From: Scatavimonas merdipullorum
Lineage (GTDB): Bacteria; Bacillota; Clostridia; Oscillospirales; Acutalibacteraceae
DNA length: 51,314 nucleotides
Direction: 5' to 3'
Assembly: GCA_018712865.1 (NCBI GenBank)
Contig: DVGH01000013.1
Span: 1 to 51,314 of the forward strand
The notes under the pieces are model-generated. The model saw nothing but the letters and a program-made list of their open reading frames with translations. It searched no databases and was not told where the DNA came from. Numbering within the stretch: position 1 is the first letter of the stretch; every line of letters begins with the position of its first letter. This document shows, piece by piece, positions 32,270-40,812 of this stretch. Made by a program: the position numbers and the translations under genes.

Positions 32270-34054
32270 TTAAGCAAACTGGCTGTTATAAAGCTCTGCG
32301 TAAGCACCGCCTGCTTGCAAGAGTTCCATATGGTTGCCCTGTTCGATAATATTGCCGTGTTCCATGAACAGGATGGTATCTGCGTCCCGGATGGTGGACA
32401 GCCGATGAGCGATTACAAAACTGGTTCTTCCGTGCATAAGCTTGTTCATGGCCTTACCAATTTCTACTTCCGTGCGGGTATCCACGCTGGAGGTTGCCTC
32501 GTCCAAGATAATAATCGGCGGATTGCAGAGGAAAACACGTGCAATGGTCAGAAGCTGGCGCTGCCCGGCAGACAGGTTAGAGGCCTCATTATCCAGCATT
32601 GTGTCGTAGCCGTGCGGCATTGTGCGGATAAAGTAATCCACCTTGGCTGCTTTTGCCGCCGCAATAATCTCTTCCCGTGTTGCGTCCGGCTTGCTGTAGG
32701 CGATGTTTTCTGCTACCGTACCGCTGAACAGCCAGGTGTCCTGCAGCACCATGCCAAAATTTTTGCGCAGGCCGCTGCGGGTCATTTCGGCGGCGTTAAT
32801 GCCGTCCACTGTAATTTTACCACCGTTTACCTCGTAGAAGCGCATCAGCAGGTTGACCAGTGTGGTTTTGCCTGCGCCGGTGCTGCCTACTACGGCAATT
32901 TTCTGTCCAGGCTTTGCCTCAAAGCTGATATCCCTCATCAGCGGTTGTTCCGGGCTGTATCCAAAGCTTACATGTTCAAATGCAATATGCCCTTCCGCCC
33001 GCTCCAGAAGGGCCGGTTTAATAGGATCAGGGATTTCTTCTTCGTCGTCCAGCAGCTCAAAAGTACGCTTTGCAGATGCCAACGCCGACTGCAGAGAGTT
33101 GATCATAAAGGAGGCTTCCGTCAAAGGCTCCGCTGTTTGGTTAATATATTGAAAGAACGCCTGGACAATGCCTACCGTCATGGTGCCGTTGAGCATGGCG
33201 TGACCCGCAATAATGGCAATGACCACGTGTGCCAGCCGGGTCAGCAGACGAATCAGCGGATTGACGCAGTTTGTTAAAAAGTCTGCTTTTTGGTTGGCAA
33301 TACGGTTTTTCTCTGCAGCGGCAGTTACTTGCTCCAGGCTTTCCGCCTCATGATTATAGGCTTTGATAACGTTCCGACCATTGTAATATTCCTCTACGAT
33401 GCCGGTCAGTTCGCCAATGGTTTCCTGCCGCTGTACCGCACAGCGCAGGTTTTTCTTAGCCACAACCTTTGTAATCCACATGCTGGCAAGCATAAAGAGC
33501 AGGAAGATACAAGTCAGCAACACGCTGTAATAGAACATCACAACAAGGGAACCAATTACCGTACCAATGGCCACCAACAGCTTTAACAAGCCGGTTTGAA
33601 GCACTTCTGCAATTTTATCCAGGTCGCTGGTAACGCGGCTTAAAATCTCGCCGGCTTTATTCTGGTCAAAAAAGCGTAGAGGCAGCCGGTTTAATTTTCG
33701 GGCGATCTGGTTGCGCAGCTCCAGGTTCAGGCTTTCCGCCACATTGGCCATCAGGTAGGACTGCAGATGGTAAAAAATCCAGGTAAAAAAGTATTGGATA
33801 CTCAACTGCATCAGTTCCTGCCCCATGTTTGTCCATGTGATGGAAAAAGGAGTTCCGCTGTTCCAGGCCGCCTGAATGCTCTGCCACAGATGGTCGATCA
33901 CCTGCGCGCTGTACATGGGGTTCCAGATGCTAAGGCCGATATAAATTATAATAGAGACAGCGACAACAGTAAGCCGGATACGTTGACCTTTTAGCTGGCT
34001 GAACAGCCGCACCACAGTGCTTTGGCTCTTTTGTTTTTTCATTGTCTGGTTCAT
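32270..34054 (-). CDS. Heterodimeric ABC exporter, subunit with consensus ATPase site residues
   Basis: A fused exporter half: a six-helix type I transmembrane domain (about 1-340) and an ATPase domain (about 355-594). Visible motifs are Walker A GSTGAGKTT (near 387), the Q-loop VLQDTWLFSGT, signature LSAGQRQ, Walker B IIILDEATSS with the catalytic Glu, and the switch AHRLST. The 594-residue length is normal. It overlaps the upstream exporter gene by four bases (ATGA), so the two are translationally coupled. An AAGGAGG site precedes the start. Multidrug or lipid/peptide export is likely given the MarR regulator upstream, but substrate is not determined by sequence. Confidence 0.93.
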   Translation of the reverse strand: MNQTMKKQKSQSTVVRLFSQLKGQRIRLTVVAVSIIIYIGLSIWNPMYSAQVIDHLWQSIQAAWNSGTPFSITWTNMGQELMQLSIQYFFTWIFYHLQSYLMANVAESLNLELRNQIARKLNRLPLRFFDQNKAGEILSRVTSDLDKIAEVLQTGLLKLLVAIGTVIGSLVVMFYYSVLLTCIFLLFMLASMWITKVVAKKNLRCAVQRQETIGELTGIVEEYYNGRNVIKAYNHEAESLEQVTAAAEKNRIANQKADFLTNCVNPLIRLLTRLAHVVIAIIAGHAMLNGTMTVGIVQAFFQYINQTAEPLTEASFMINSLQSALASAKRTFELLDDEEEIPDPIKPALLERAEGHIAFEHVSFGYSPEQPLMRDISFEAKPGQKIAVVGSTGAGKTTLVNLLMRFYEVNGGKITVDGINAAEMTRSGLRKNFGMVLQDTWLFSGTVAENIAYSKPDATREEIIAAAKAAKVDYFIRTMPHGYDTMLDNEASNLSAGQRQLLTIARVFLCNPPIIILDEATSSVDTRTEVEIGKAMNKLMHGRTSFVIAHRLSTIRDADTILFMEHGNIIEQGNHMELLQAGGAYAELYNSQFA

Positions 34055-35787
34055 GCTTTCTGTGCCTCCTTGGTTTGCGATTCGTAAATTTCCCGATACA
34101 CCGGGCAGGTTTTAAGCAGTTTATCATGCTTGCCGATTCCCGCCATGCGGCCTTCGTGCAGGACGATGATCTGATCTGCGTTTTGGATGGTGCTGACACG
34201 CTGGGCAATAATCAATACGGCGGCGTCTTTGGTTTCTGTTACCAGCGCTTTGCGCAGTGCCGCGTCGGTTTTGAAATCCAGGGCGGAAAAACTATCGTCA
34301 AAGATATAGAGCTCCGGTTTTTTGACCAACGCCCGGGCAATGGAAAGCCGCTGCTTTTGTCCGCCGGAAAAGTTGGTGCCGCCCTGTGCAACAAAAGAAT
34401 GCAGACCATCCGGCAGAGAACGGATAAAATCGCCCGCCTGGGCTACATCTGCGGCATGCATCAGCTCTTCTTCACTGGCATTTTTATTGCTGTAACGAAG
34501 GTTATCGGCAATAGTTCCGGAAAACAGCCATGCTTTTTGCTGTACATAGGCCAGGTGGTCCCGCAGGTAGCGCTGGGGCATCTGTCGGATGTCTGTACCG
34601 TTGAGGCAAACAGAGCCCTGGGTTACGTCATGAAACCGCAGAATCAGGGAGGCAACCGTCGATTTTCCGCTGCCGGTACCACCAATCACTGCGGTGGTTT
34701 CTCCACGCCTGCAAACAAAATCTAAATGATGCAGGGTATTTTCCTCCGCATCGGCAAAGCGGAAAGAAACGTCGCGGAAAGCCAGTACTTCAGAATTTTG
34801 TTCATCAAAGTTTCGGGGATCTTCGGTAACTATATCCTGAATTTCAGGCGTGTGCTCCAAAACAGCCCGCACACGATCGCAGCATTCCAAAGCACGGGGC
34901 ATGGTCAGGATAACGATTTGCGCCATCATCAAAAAGAACAGCACCATCATTGCATATTCAATAACAGCAGTAATGTCTCCGATTTGAAAACTTCCTGCAT
35001 GGATTCGCCCGCCGCTGAGCCAGTAGACGATGACGACAAAAAGATTCATGCAGAAAAAAGACAGACCATCCAGATTGGCAAACCGGCGGTTTGCTTTGAT
35101 AGAGGTTTTGGCATAATTGAGAAAGGTCTTTCCCATACGCATCTCTTCCCGGCTTTCGTTGTTAAAAGCACGGACTACACGGACGCCGGTGATATTTTCC
35201 AGCAAAACGGTGGTCATACGATCCAGCAGCTTTTGCAGCTTTTTAAACAGAGGGGCTGCGCTTCGCATAATAAAAAACGCTAGAATCAAAACAATTACGA
35301 CTACGGCCAGCAGAATAAAGCCCATTTCCACATCCAGGCTGAACGACAGCGCCAATGCAATAGCAAAGATAACAGGAACCGGCAGCACCATCTGAATAAA
35401 GCTGGTTAATGCAAACTGGATGGTGGTAATGTCCGACACTGTTCGGGTGGTGATGGAGGCTGTTCCAAAATGGCGAAAATCGTAAATGGACAGCTTTAGG
35501 GATTTGTTGTAGACAGCCACGCGCATATCTTTGCCCACCCGTGCAGCCAAAGTGGCGCAGGTGTAACCGCCAAGGATGGCGCAGCCTCCGGACAGAACAG
35601 AAACCGCCGCCATTTGCAGACCGGTATAGACGAGCGCTTCAAAAGAAGCGCCGGAAGTGCCCTGGTTGAGCATCTGTGCGGCCAAAGTGGGAATAAACAA
35701 AGCCCCGGCCACGTCGATGATCAAAAGCAAAATGGTGAGGGCACACAATTTCCGGTGTGGCTTAATAAATTGCAAAATGAGTTTCAT
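34051..35787 (-). CDS. Heterodimeric ABC exporter, subunit with degenerate catalytic residue
   Basis: Partner half of 578 residues with the same exporter plan. Walker A is GGTGSGKST (near 366), the signature FSGGQKQRL is intact, but the Walker B catalytic position reads YIFDDSFSALD, with Asp in place of Glu. Also AQRVST replaces the usual switch histidine context (Gln instead of His). This asymmetric pattern is known from heterodimeric exporters such as TM287/288 and BmrCD, where one ATP site is non-hydrolytic. It is the first structural gene after the MarR gene and is preceded by a structured leader with a terminator-like hairpin. AAAGGA lies about 13 bases before the ATG. Confidence 0.93.
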   Translation of the reverse strand: MKLILQFIKPHRKLCALTILLLIIDVAGALFIPTLAAQMLNQGTSGASFEALVYTGLQMAAVSVLSGGCAILGGYTCATLAARVGKDMRVAVYNKSLKLSIYDFRHFGTASITTRTVSDITTIQFALTSFIQMVLPVPVIFAIALALSFSLDVEMGFILLAVVVIVLILAFFIMRSAAPLFKKLQKLLDRMTTVLLENITGVRVVRAFNNESREEMRMGKTFLNYAKTSIKANRRFANLDGLSFFCMNLFVVIVYWLSGGRIHAGSFQIGDITAVIEYAMMVLFFLMMAQIVILTMPRALECCDRVRAVLEHTPEIQDIVTEDPRNFDEQNSEVLAFRDVSFRFADAEENTLHHLDFVCRRGETTAVIGGTGSGKSTVASLILRFHDVTQGSVCLNGTDIRQMPQRYLRDHLAYVQQKAWLFSGTIADNLRYSNKNASEEELMHAADVAQAGDFIRSLPDGLHSFVAQGGTNFSGGQKQRLSIARALVKKPELYIFDDSFSALDFKTDAALRKALVTETKDAAVLIIAQRVSTIQNADQIIVLHEGRMAGIGKHDKLLKTCPVYREIYESQTKEAQKA

Positions 35788-35941
35788 AGGTGTATCAAAT
35801 CCTTTCTTTAATAAATAAAAGGCGCCTGGTTACTTTTTTAAATAACCGGGCGCACCCGACATCTTATCGACTATGGCTGAGGATTTGCTCAGCCGGCCAT
35901 TGCGATGGCCAGTCCTCCGATGAACGATAGCTTCTATAACG
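35788..35941 (-). promoter_or_regulatory. Structured leader between marR and the ABC exporter genes
   Basis: Read on the reverse strand there are three consecutive hairpins: GGCCAT-CGCA-ATGGCC (35895-35910), GGCTGAG with CTCAGCC (35875-35894), and an 11-bp stem with a T-rich tail (35822-35853). A 10-codon frame (35862 down to 35830, MSGAPGYLKK) runs through the third hairpin and ends at the base of its 3' arm, but it has no obvious ribosome site. The arrangement is compatible with transcription attenuation, for example by ribosome-targeting drugs; this is a hypothesis. Confidence 0.5.
35810..35853 (-). terminator. Terminator or attenuator hairpin before the ABC exporter genes
   Basis: On the reverse strand GCGCCCGGTTA pairs with TAACCAGGCGC (one G-U) around TTTAAAAAAG, followed by CTTTTATTTATT. 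It would stop transcripts coming from the marR promoter. Confidence 0.7.
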
Positions 35942-36406
35942 TTATTCAATTGTGCTTTTGTCCGCATGTGGTTTTAGCAGATCCCAAATGCACTTTGTAT
36001 ATTTTTGGGTAAGTGTTATAAGTGCAGCGCGTTCGTCCTTTTTTAACATAGTCCAGGCTTTTTCTTCAATCTGATGCATTTGAACAACATGCTTTTCCAC
36101 GATTGACCTCCCGGCGGCTGTCAGAAACGCCTGCTTGGAGCGCTGGTTTTTTTCGTATGGCTCCAACCGGATCAACCCCTTTTTTCGCAACTGCTTGAAA
36201 GCGGAATTGAGTGTCTGGCGGCTAAGCGAAAGCTGATTGCTGATCTGGCTTTGAGTTACCACACCCTCATATATGAAAAGCAGGGACCAATACTCGGCAT
36301 CCGACAGTCCGCAGGATTTCGGAAATAGAGAATAGGTATTGTCCAGTTCCATCATTGCTTCCCGGAAGGATGCTAAGCTGATAGAGTGCAGTATATCCTT
36401 TTTCAT
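35942..36406 (-). CDS. MarR family transcriptional regulator
   Basis: A 154-residue winged-helix regulator. The DNA-binding region is GVVTQSQISNQLSLSRQTLNSAFKQLRKKGLIRLEP (about 55-90), followed by the wing and a C-terminal dimerisation helix. It lies upstream of and in the same direction as the exporter genes, the usual arrangement for a MarR repressor of its own operon. The start is uncertain: I take the ATG (MKKDILHS) behind a G-rich GGGGG site; a TTG six codons upstream has no ribosome site. The presumed ligand is an exporter substrate. Confidence 0.88.
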   Translation of the reverse strand: MKKDILHSISLASFREAMMELDNTYSLFPKSCGLSDAEYWSLLFIYEGVVTQSQISNQLSLSRQTLNSAFKQLRKKGLIRLEPYEKNQRSKQAFLTAAGRSIVEKHVVQMHQIEEKAWTMLKKDERAALITLTQKYTKCIWDLLKPHADKSTIE

Positions 36407-36459
36407 TTGCAGGCCCCCAATCAATCCGAAATCATATTGTACGAAATCGGACGATTGAC

Positions 36460-36488
36460 AGTATATACGGCTTAATCCTTTTTGTCAA
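36460..36488 (-). promoter_or_regulatory. Sigma-A promoter of the marR-ABC exporter operon
   Basis: On the reverse strand TTGACA and TATACT are spaced by exactly 17 bp, about 55 bases before the MarR start. The imperfect dyad CAATCGTCCGA ... TCGGATTG just downstream of the -10 could be the MarR operator. Confidence 0.8.
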
Positions 36489-36625
36489 GTCTTTTTTTAA
36501 ATATATTACAGGCAATTAAAAACGACAGGTTGCCTCTTCCGCAAGAAGGACAGTGTGGCAGCTATAATTGCTTTCCAGAAAAGCGGCGGCAGATTTTTCA
36601 TTTTCTTTGCATTCAATTCCCTCCT

Positions 36626-36678
36626 CTTGACTGGCTGCGGTTTCTTAGTATAATATGTATAGATACTATACAGTCAAG
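36626..36678 (+). promoter_or_regulatory. Promoter of the MerR-type regulator gene with nested inverted repeats
   Basis: TTGACT (36627) and TATAAT (36649) are spaced by 16 bp. A perfect dyad GTATAG-ATA-CTATAC (36657-36671) covers the start-site region, and an outer perfect pair CTTGACTG (36626) / CAGTCAAG (36671) brackets the whole promoter. This looks like an autoregulated promoter. Confidence 0.6.
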
Positions 36679-36695
36679 AGGGGAAATGGATATTT

Positions 36696-37523
36696 GTGCA
36701 TAAAAGTGAGCGGCCGCGTTACCTTACCATCAGCGAGTTTTCTAAAATTGCTGAAGTCAGCAGAAAAGCCCTGATTTTTTACGATAATATTGGGCTCTTT
36801 TCGCCGGAATTTACCGCCGAAAACGGATATCGCTATTATTCGCATGAACAGATTTACAGGATCGCCGTGATCAATACTTTAAAGGAACTGGGGATGCCGC
36901 TGAATCAAATTAAGGATTACATGCAAAGGGCTACTCCCCATGATGCGCTTGCGTTGTTAAAAACACAGGGAAAGGTTCTGACACAAAGAATTATGCGGTT
37001 GCAGGGTATACAAGATATGCTCAATGTTAAAAAACAAGATTTGGAAAACGGTATTCAGACAAATATTTCTCAGATAAAAATGATTCACCAAGAAGAAAGG
37101 CCTATCTTTATCAGTGATCCCATCGAATTGAGAAAGACGGAGCTTCCCGATGCGGTATGGCTTAATTTCTATTTAAAATGCAAGGAAAAGGGCGTTGCTT
37201 TTGGATACCCGGAAGGTTTTTTGGTAGAAAAAGAGAACCTGCTTTCCGGCAGAACATGCCTTGCAAACCGCATTATATGCTATGTGGGAAAGCGGGCGTA
37301 TGCCAACAGCTGCATGCCGAAGGGAACCTACCTTTCCGCTTGCGGTCGGGGAAGTTTTGACGATACACAGCCAATTTACAGCAGACTGCTGCGGCATATC
37401 AGGGAACAGCAGCTTACCATTGTCGGCTGCGCCTATGAGGAACGTCTGATCGACGAAATTGCGACAATGAACACAGACTCCCAAATCATACGGGTCAGTA
37501 TTCAAATTCTTGAGGATAATTGA
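36696..37523 (+). CDS. MerR family regulator with GyrI-like effector domain (BmrR/TipA type)
   Basis: The 275-residue protein has an N-terminal MerR winged helix (LTISEFSKIAEVSRKALIFYDNIGLF, about 10-80), a coiled-coil linker (about 85-125) and a C-terminal GyrI-like ligand-binding domain (about 140-275). Such regulators sense hydrophobic drugs. It uses a GTG start with AAGAGGGG 12 bases upstream, longer than ideal. An ATG nearer to that site opens a five-codon frame that ends at TAA just inside this gene, so some translational interplay is possible. It is divergent from the marR-exporter operon but has its own nested-repeat promoter. Confidence 0.85.
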   Translation: MHKSERPRYLTISEFSKIAEVSRKALIFYDNIGLFSPEFTAENGYRYYSHEQIYRIAVINTLKELGMPLNQIKDYMQRATPHDALALLKTQGKVLTQRIMRLQGIQDMLNVKKQDLENGIQTNISQIKMIHQEERPIFISDPIELRKTELPDAVWLNFYLKCKEKGVAFGYPEGFLVEKENLLSGRTCLANRIICYVGKRAYANSCMPKGTYLSACGRGSFDDTQPIYSRLLRHIREQQLTIVGCAYEERLIDEIATMNTDSQIIRVSIQILEDN

Positions 37524-37574
37524 AAAAGCAGTACACATGCTCATTATAGAATTCCAAGCATATGGTGAAAGATT

Positions 37575-38470
37575 ATGAAAAAATGTCTTCAAAAGCTGGC
37601 AGAGATGACACGGGCACTTTTGCTGTCAAAGGAGAGCGGCAAAACCCTAGTGCCATATTTAACGGCATACCGATTTAAGTGCAGGACAATACAAATGCCA
37701 ACGGTTGGGTTGCCGTATTTATATTTGATTGTCGATGGCTCCATGCGGCTGCATACCCCTTCGGGAATATTGGATTATAGCGCCGGGCAGTATTCGGTAT
37801 CGGCAATTGATACTCCAATATCCGGCCAGGTATTAACCTTTTCCGAAAGCATGGATTTTTTGGCTTTGTCTGTTGCATTCACAGCAGATGATGTGATCTC
37901 TGTCGTCTTAGACATGGACGGCGATCTGGTCGAACGGGTATTAAATGAAAAAATAGCGGGCAGAACGATGGAAATATCTGACGACAATGTGAGGCTATTG
38001 TAAAGTTATACTCTTTAATTGATGAACCGGACCGGATTTCTTTTTTAGGGAAACATATCAAGCGGGAAATTATATTCAATGTTTTATGCGGCTCCTGCGG
38101 GAAACAATTTATCCAAAGTATGATCCATATTGGGCAGGCGGAAGAAATCTATGCGGCCAATAGCTGGATTAAGCAAAACTTTAAAAAATCCTTTGCAGTA
38201 GAAGAACTAGCGGAACAGAGAAACATGAGTATTTCCAACTTTCACCAAAAGTTTAAATGCGCCGTGGGGATGGGGCCGTTGCAATGCCAGAAACGGTTGC
38301 GCCTTACCGAAGCCAGAAGGATGATGCTGGACGAGAATGCCACAGTTACAGCCGCTTCTTTTGAGGTGGGGTATGAAAGTGTTTCACAGTTTATCAGAGA
38401 TTACAGGAAAACATTTGGATCAGCGCCAAAGGAAGATATTTTGCATCTTCGTGATCATTTAAAGAAATAG
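37575..38470 (+). pseudogene. AraC family regulator broken by a frameshift
   Basis: The first frame (37575-38003) encodes an AraC N-terminal cupin-like domain with TAYRFKCRTIQMPTVG and LPYLYLIVDGSMRLHTPSG. It stops at TAA after DDNVRLL. One frame over, starting at about 37995, the sequence continues smoothly as AIVKLYSLIDEPDRISFLGK and runs through a full two-helix-turn-helix AraC domain to 38470 (AVEELAEQRNMSISNFHQKF, AASFEVGYESVSQFIRDYRK). Loss of one base near 37993 explains the break. The downstream part has no ribosome site of its own. It is probably a recent pseudogene, or a sequencing error in a functional gene. Its likely target is the GlcG/HbpS gene that follows. Confidence 0.85.
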
Positions 38471-38591
38471 GCAAGTTTTTTGCAGAAATGGGCAAGCAAA
38501 GCATAGCTTCCTACTGTTAAGCTATAAGCAGCATGAAAATAGAGGTTAATCCGTTTTCATGCCAATTTTTCAAAACAGGGGGAGTATTCAT

Positions 38592-39002
38592 ATGATTTTA
38601 ACGGATGCGTTATGCGACGAACTGTGTGCTGCTGCACGGGAAAAAAGCAGAGAAATAGGAATTGATATCAGCTTTGCAATCAGCGATGAAAATGGATTGT
38701 CCAGAGCATATCGCCGTTATGGAGAAGCACTGGTACTAAGCATTACACTTGTACCGGGAAAAGCCTATACAGCGGCTGTTACACAGTGCAAAACAAAAGA
38801 TGTTGCGGCCTGTGCTGCGGAGGGTGCTTCCCTGATGGCAATTCAGGCCAATGACCCAAAGATTACACTGGTGGCCGGTGGATATCCACTGTTTGTCAAC
38901 GGAAAGATTGCGGGCGGTATTGGTGTTGGAGGCGGCACAGAAGAACAGGATTGTGCCATAGCCGAGTATGTGGTTTCCATTTTTGAAAGGCTGGTAAAGT
39001 GA
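38592..39002 (+). CDS. GlcG/HbpS family protein
   Basis: A 136-residue protein of the GlcG/HbpS (DUF336) family; the ATG follows GGGGGAG. Members include haem-binding HbpS and proteins of unknown role in glycolate and propanediol operons. The IGIDISFAISDENGLSRAYRR start, the SITLVPGKAYTAAVT helix and VNGKIAGGIGVGGGTEEQD turn are typical. No signal peptide. In Clostridia such genes often follow an AraC regulator, as here. Whether it binds haem or a corrinoid cannot be read from sequence. Confidence 0.88.
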   Translation: MILTDALCDELCAAAREKSREIGIDISFAISDENGLSRAYRRYGEALVLSITLVPGKAYTAAVTQCKTKDVAACAAEGASLMAIQANDPKITLVAGGYPLFVNGKIAGGIGVGGGTEEQDCAIAEYVVSIFERLVK

Positions 39003-39409
39003 GCTTTTCAAGTCAAATTTGTACTTGCACAAATTTGGATTGCTTACTGCATCCTTTAAAGCACGGCAAGAGATGTATGCCCAATATTTCTGAAACTCTC
39101 AAGCTACATCAAATGCCGAACTGCTTTTTATACTGATCAGCCCTTCCAAATCAAGAGCAGGCGATACTTTTTAGGATTTTGTTCATTTAATCTTGAAAAG
39201 TCATTCTTAAATTAGGCAGCATATAACTTTCGATTAATGACAAAAAAGTAAAACGGGCTGTCAGCAGTAGGCTGACTGCCCGTTTTACATAAATAATGTA
39301 TTCGTTGCAATTTCCTCCAGATTTGTTTTTGTTAAACTGGCTTTTACTTAAGTTATAAGATTTGCGTTATAAAAGCGTATTATTTGCCTGTATATCCTTT
39401 TTGTATGGT
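39003..39409. other. Intergenic region between convergent genes
   Basis: Apart from the terminator near 39250-39290 it shows no gene, no promoter-like pair of boxes and no repeat that I could support. Frequent stops occur in all frames. Confidence 0.55.
39248..39290. terminator. Bidirectional terminator for the GlcG/HbpS and ZIP genes
   Basis: GTAAAACGGGC pairs with GCCCGTTTTAC and an inner GTCAGC/GCTGAC stem caps it with loop AGTAG. The reverse strand continues with TTTTTT, so it ends the ZIP transcript best. Confidence 0.85.
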
Positions 39410-40201
39410 TTATCCAAGCGCAATGTCCAGGATCATCATAATTAAAAAACCGCCCATTACGCTTAGCGTTCCAATATGAGAATGTTCGCCCAGATGTGCT
39501 TCCGGGATCAGCTCTTCCACAACAACGTACAGCATTGCGCCTGCGGCAAATGATAAAAGCCAGGGCATAAGCGGTTGTATGTTTCCTGCCACAAGTACGG
39601 CCAGAATACCAAAAATCGGCTCAACAATGCCGGAAAGGCTGCCATACAAAAAGCTGCGTATTGCAGAAAGCCCCTCCCGGCGCAACGGCAGAGAAATTGC
39701 CGCGCCTTCCGGAAAGTTTTGTATACCCATACCAAGCGCCAGCGCCAGTGCCGCCGCATAAAAGCCCGGATCGTTCCCTTTTTGGGCGGCTAAGGCAAAG
39801 GAAAGCCCCACAGCCATGCCCTCGGGAATATTATGCAGGGTAACGGCAGACACCAGCAGGGTTGTGCGTTTAAAAGAGGCGTGTAGCCCTTCTGGCTGTG
39901 CAGCCTGTGCATGTAAATGCGGCAAAAGGCCGTCCAGCAGCATCAAAAAGACAATACCCAGGATGAACCCCCCCGCTGCTGGCAGCCAGCCGATCTGCCC
40001 GGCTTCTTCGGCCGTTTGGATCGCCGGGATCAGCAAGCTCCATATAGATGCGGCAATCATAACGCCGGCGGCAAAGCCTAAAAATACGCGCTGCATATTT
40101 GGATGAATTTTCTTTTTAAAGAAAAAAACGAGCGAAGCGCCCAATGCGGTCATCAAAAAAGTAAAGCCGGTGCCGGCGGCTGCCAATAAAACCGGATGCA
40201 T
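39410..40201 (-). CDS. ZIP family metal transporter (ZupT-like)
   Basis: ZIP transporters import zinc, iron or manganese. The 263-residue protein has about eight membrane segments and the two metal-site helices in order: HNIPEGMAVG (helix IV) and GMGIQNFPEGAAIS (helix V), with the conserved His, Asn and Glu ligands. A Gln-Asn replaces the second His-Asn seen in many ZIPs. A His-containing loop (LPHLHAQ) lies between helices III and IV. It is divergent from an ArsR-controlled P1B ATPase, which argues for zinc as the shared metal. The ribosome site is AGGAGGG. Confidence 0.92.
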   Translation of the reverse strand: MHPVLLAAAGTGFTFLMTALGASLVFFFKKKIHPNMQRVFLGFAAGVMIAASIWSLLIPAIQTAEEAGQIGWLPAAGGFILGIVFLMLLDGLLPHLHAQAAQPEGLHASFKRTTLLVSAVTLHNIPEGMAVGLSFALAAQKGNDPGFYAAALALALGMGIQNFPEGAAISLPLRREGLSAIRSFLYGSLSGIVEPIFGILAVLVAGNIQPLMPWLLSFAAGAMLYVVVEELIPEAHLGEHSHIGTLSVMGGFLIMMILDIALG

Positions 40202-40283
40202 AAAATCCCTCCTGTTATATGCGTATTGTTTCCCCGTTGTGAAAAAGGATGCGGGATATGTTCAATTGAATCTTATACTTTAT

Positions 40284-40312
40284 ACTATAAAATAGAACGG
40301 AATGCAAGTCAA
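40284..40312 (-). promoter_or_regulatory. Sigma-A promoter of the ZIP transporter gene
   Basis: On the reverse strand TTGACT and TATAGT are spaced by 17 bp. It lies about 65 bases from the ArsR operator and does not overlap it. Confidence 0.7.
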
Positions 40313-40349
40313 TATCAAAGCACTGTGTAAAAAAATTTTCAGAAAACAG

Positions 40350-40397
40350 TTGACAAATATGAATCTATATCTTATCATATGAATAGATGTTCATATG
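40350..40397 (+). promoter_or_regulatory. Promoter and ArsR/SmtB-type operator of the zinc-efflux operon
   Basis: TTGACA (40350) and TATCAT (40373) are spaced by 17 bp. The perfect dyad CATATGAA-TAGATG-TTCATATG (40376-40397) overlaps the -10 box. ATATGAAnAnnTnTTCATAT fits the operator type bound by SmtB, CzrA and CadC repressors. It also contains the upstream in-frame ATG, which therefore is not the regulator start. Confidence 0.85.
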
Positions 40398-40412
40398 AAA
40401 GGACGTGAAAGA

Positions 40413-40775
40413 ATGGAAAGAGAAACACAGGAGCAAACGGGAGCCTTTTTATGTGTGCACAGCGACGTTGTGAAAAAAGTGGTTTCCAAAATGCCGCCGG
40501 ATGAAACCCTGTACGATTTATCGGAGCTTTTTAAGGTTTTTGGGGACTCGACAAGAATTAAAATCCTTTATGCGCTGTTTGAAGCGGAGCTTTGCGTGTT
40601 TGATATTGCGCAGCTTTTAAACCTTACGCAGACAGCGGTGTCTCATCAGCTGCGCATATTAAAAGCCAACAAGCTGGTTAAATTCCGCCGGGAGGGGAAA
40701 ATTGTTTTTTACTCCTTAGCGGATGACCATGTACGCAGCATTATCAATCAGGGTATGGAGCATGTAGAAGAATAA
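40413..40775 (+). CDS. ArsR/SmtB family metal-sensing repressor (CadC/CzrA-like)
   Basis: A 120-residue winged-helix repressor released from DNA by metal. The ATG nine bases after AAAGGA is chosen. The recognition helix region is LTQTAVSHQLRILKANKLV. Metal sites can be traced: an alpha5 site of D104, H106, H117 and E120 with the D-x-H-x10-H-x2-(H/E) spacing of zinc sensors, and remnants of a CadC alpha3N site, C14 and C61 in ELCVFD, where the second Cys of CadC (CVC) is Phe. This favours zinc sensing, perhaps with residual cadmium response. It heads an operon with an HMA protein and P1B ATPase. Confidence 0.92.
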   Translation: MERETQEQTGAFLCVHSDVVKKVVSKMPPDETLYDLSELFKVFGDSTRIKILYALFEAELCVFDIAQLLNLTQTAVSHQLRILKANKLVKFRREGKIVFYSLADDHVRSIINQGMEHVEE

Positions 40776-40812
40776 ACTGGGTGACAGCATTCTATGGAAA
40801 GGTGGATTCATT

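Noticed and set aside
32315..33277. A 320-codon forward frame antisense to the ABC exporter subunit
   Set aside because: The reverse strand holds intact Walker and signature motifs; the forward frame is a shadow.
37985..38010. Programmed frameshift in the AraC gene
   Set aside because: No slippery sequence, stimulatory pseudoknot or conserved shift context is visible; a one-base deletion is the simpler reading.
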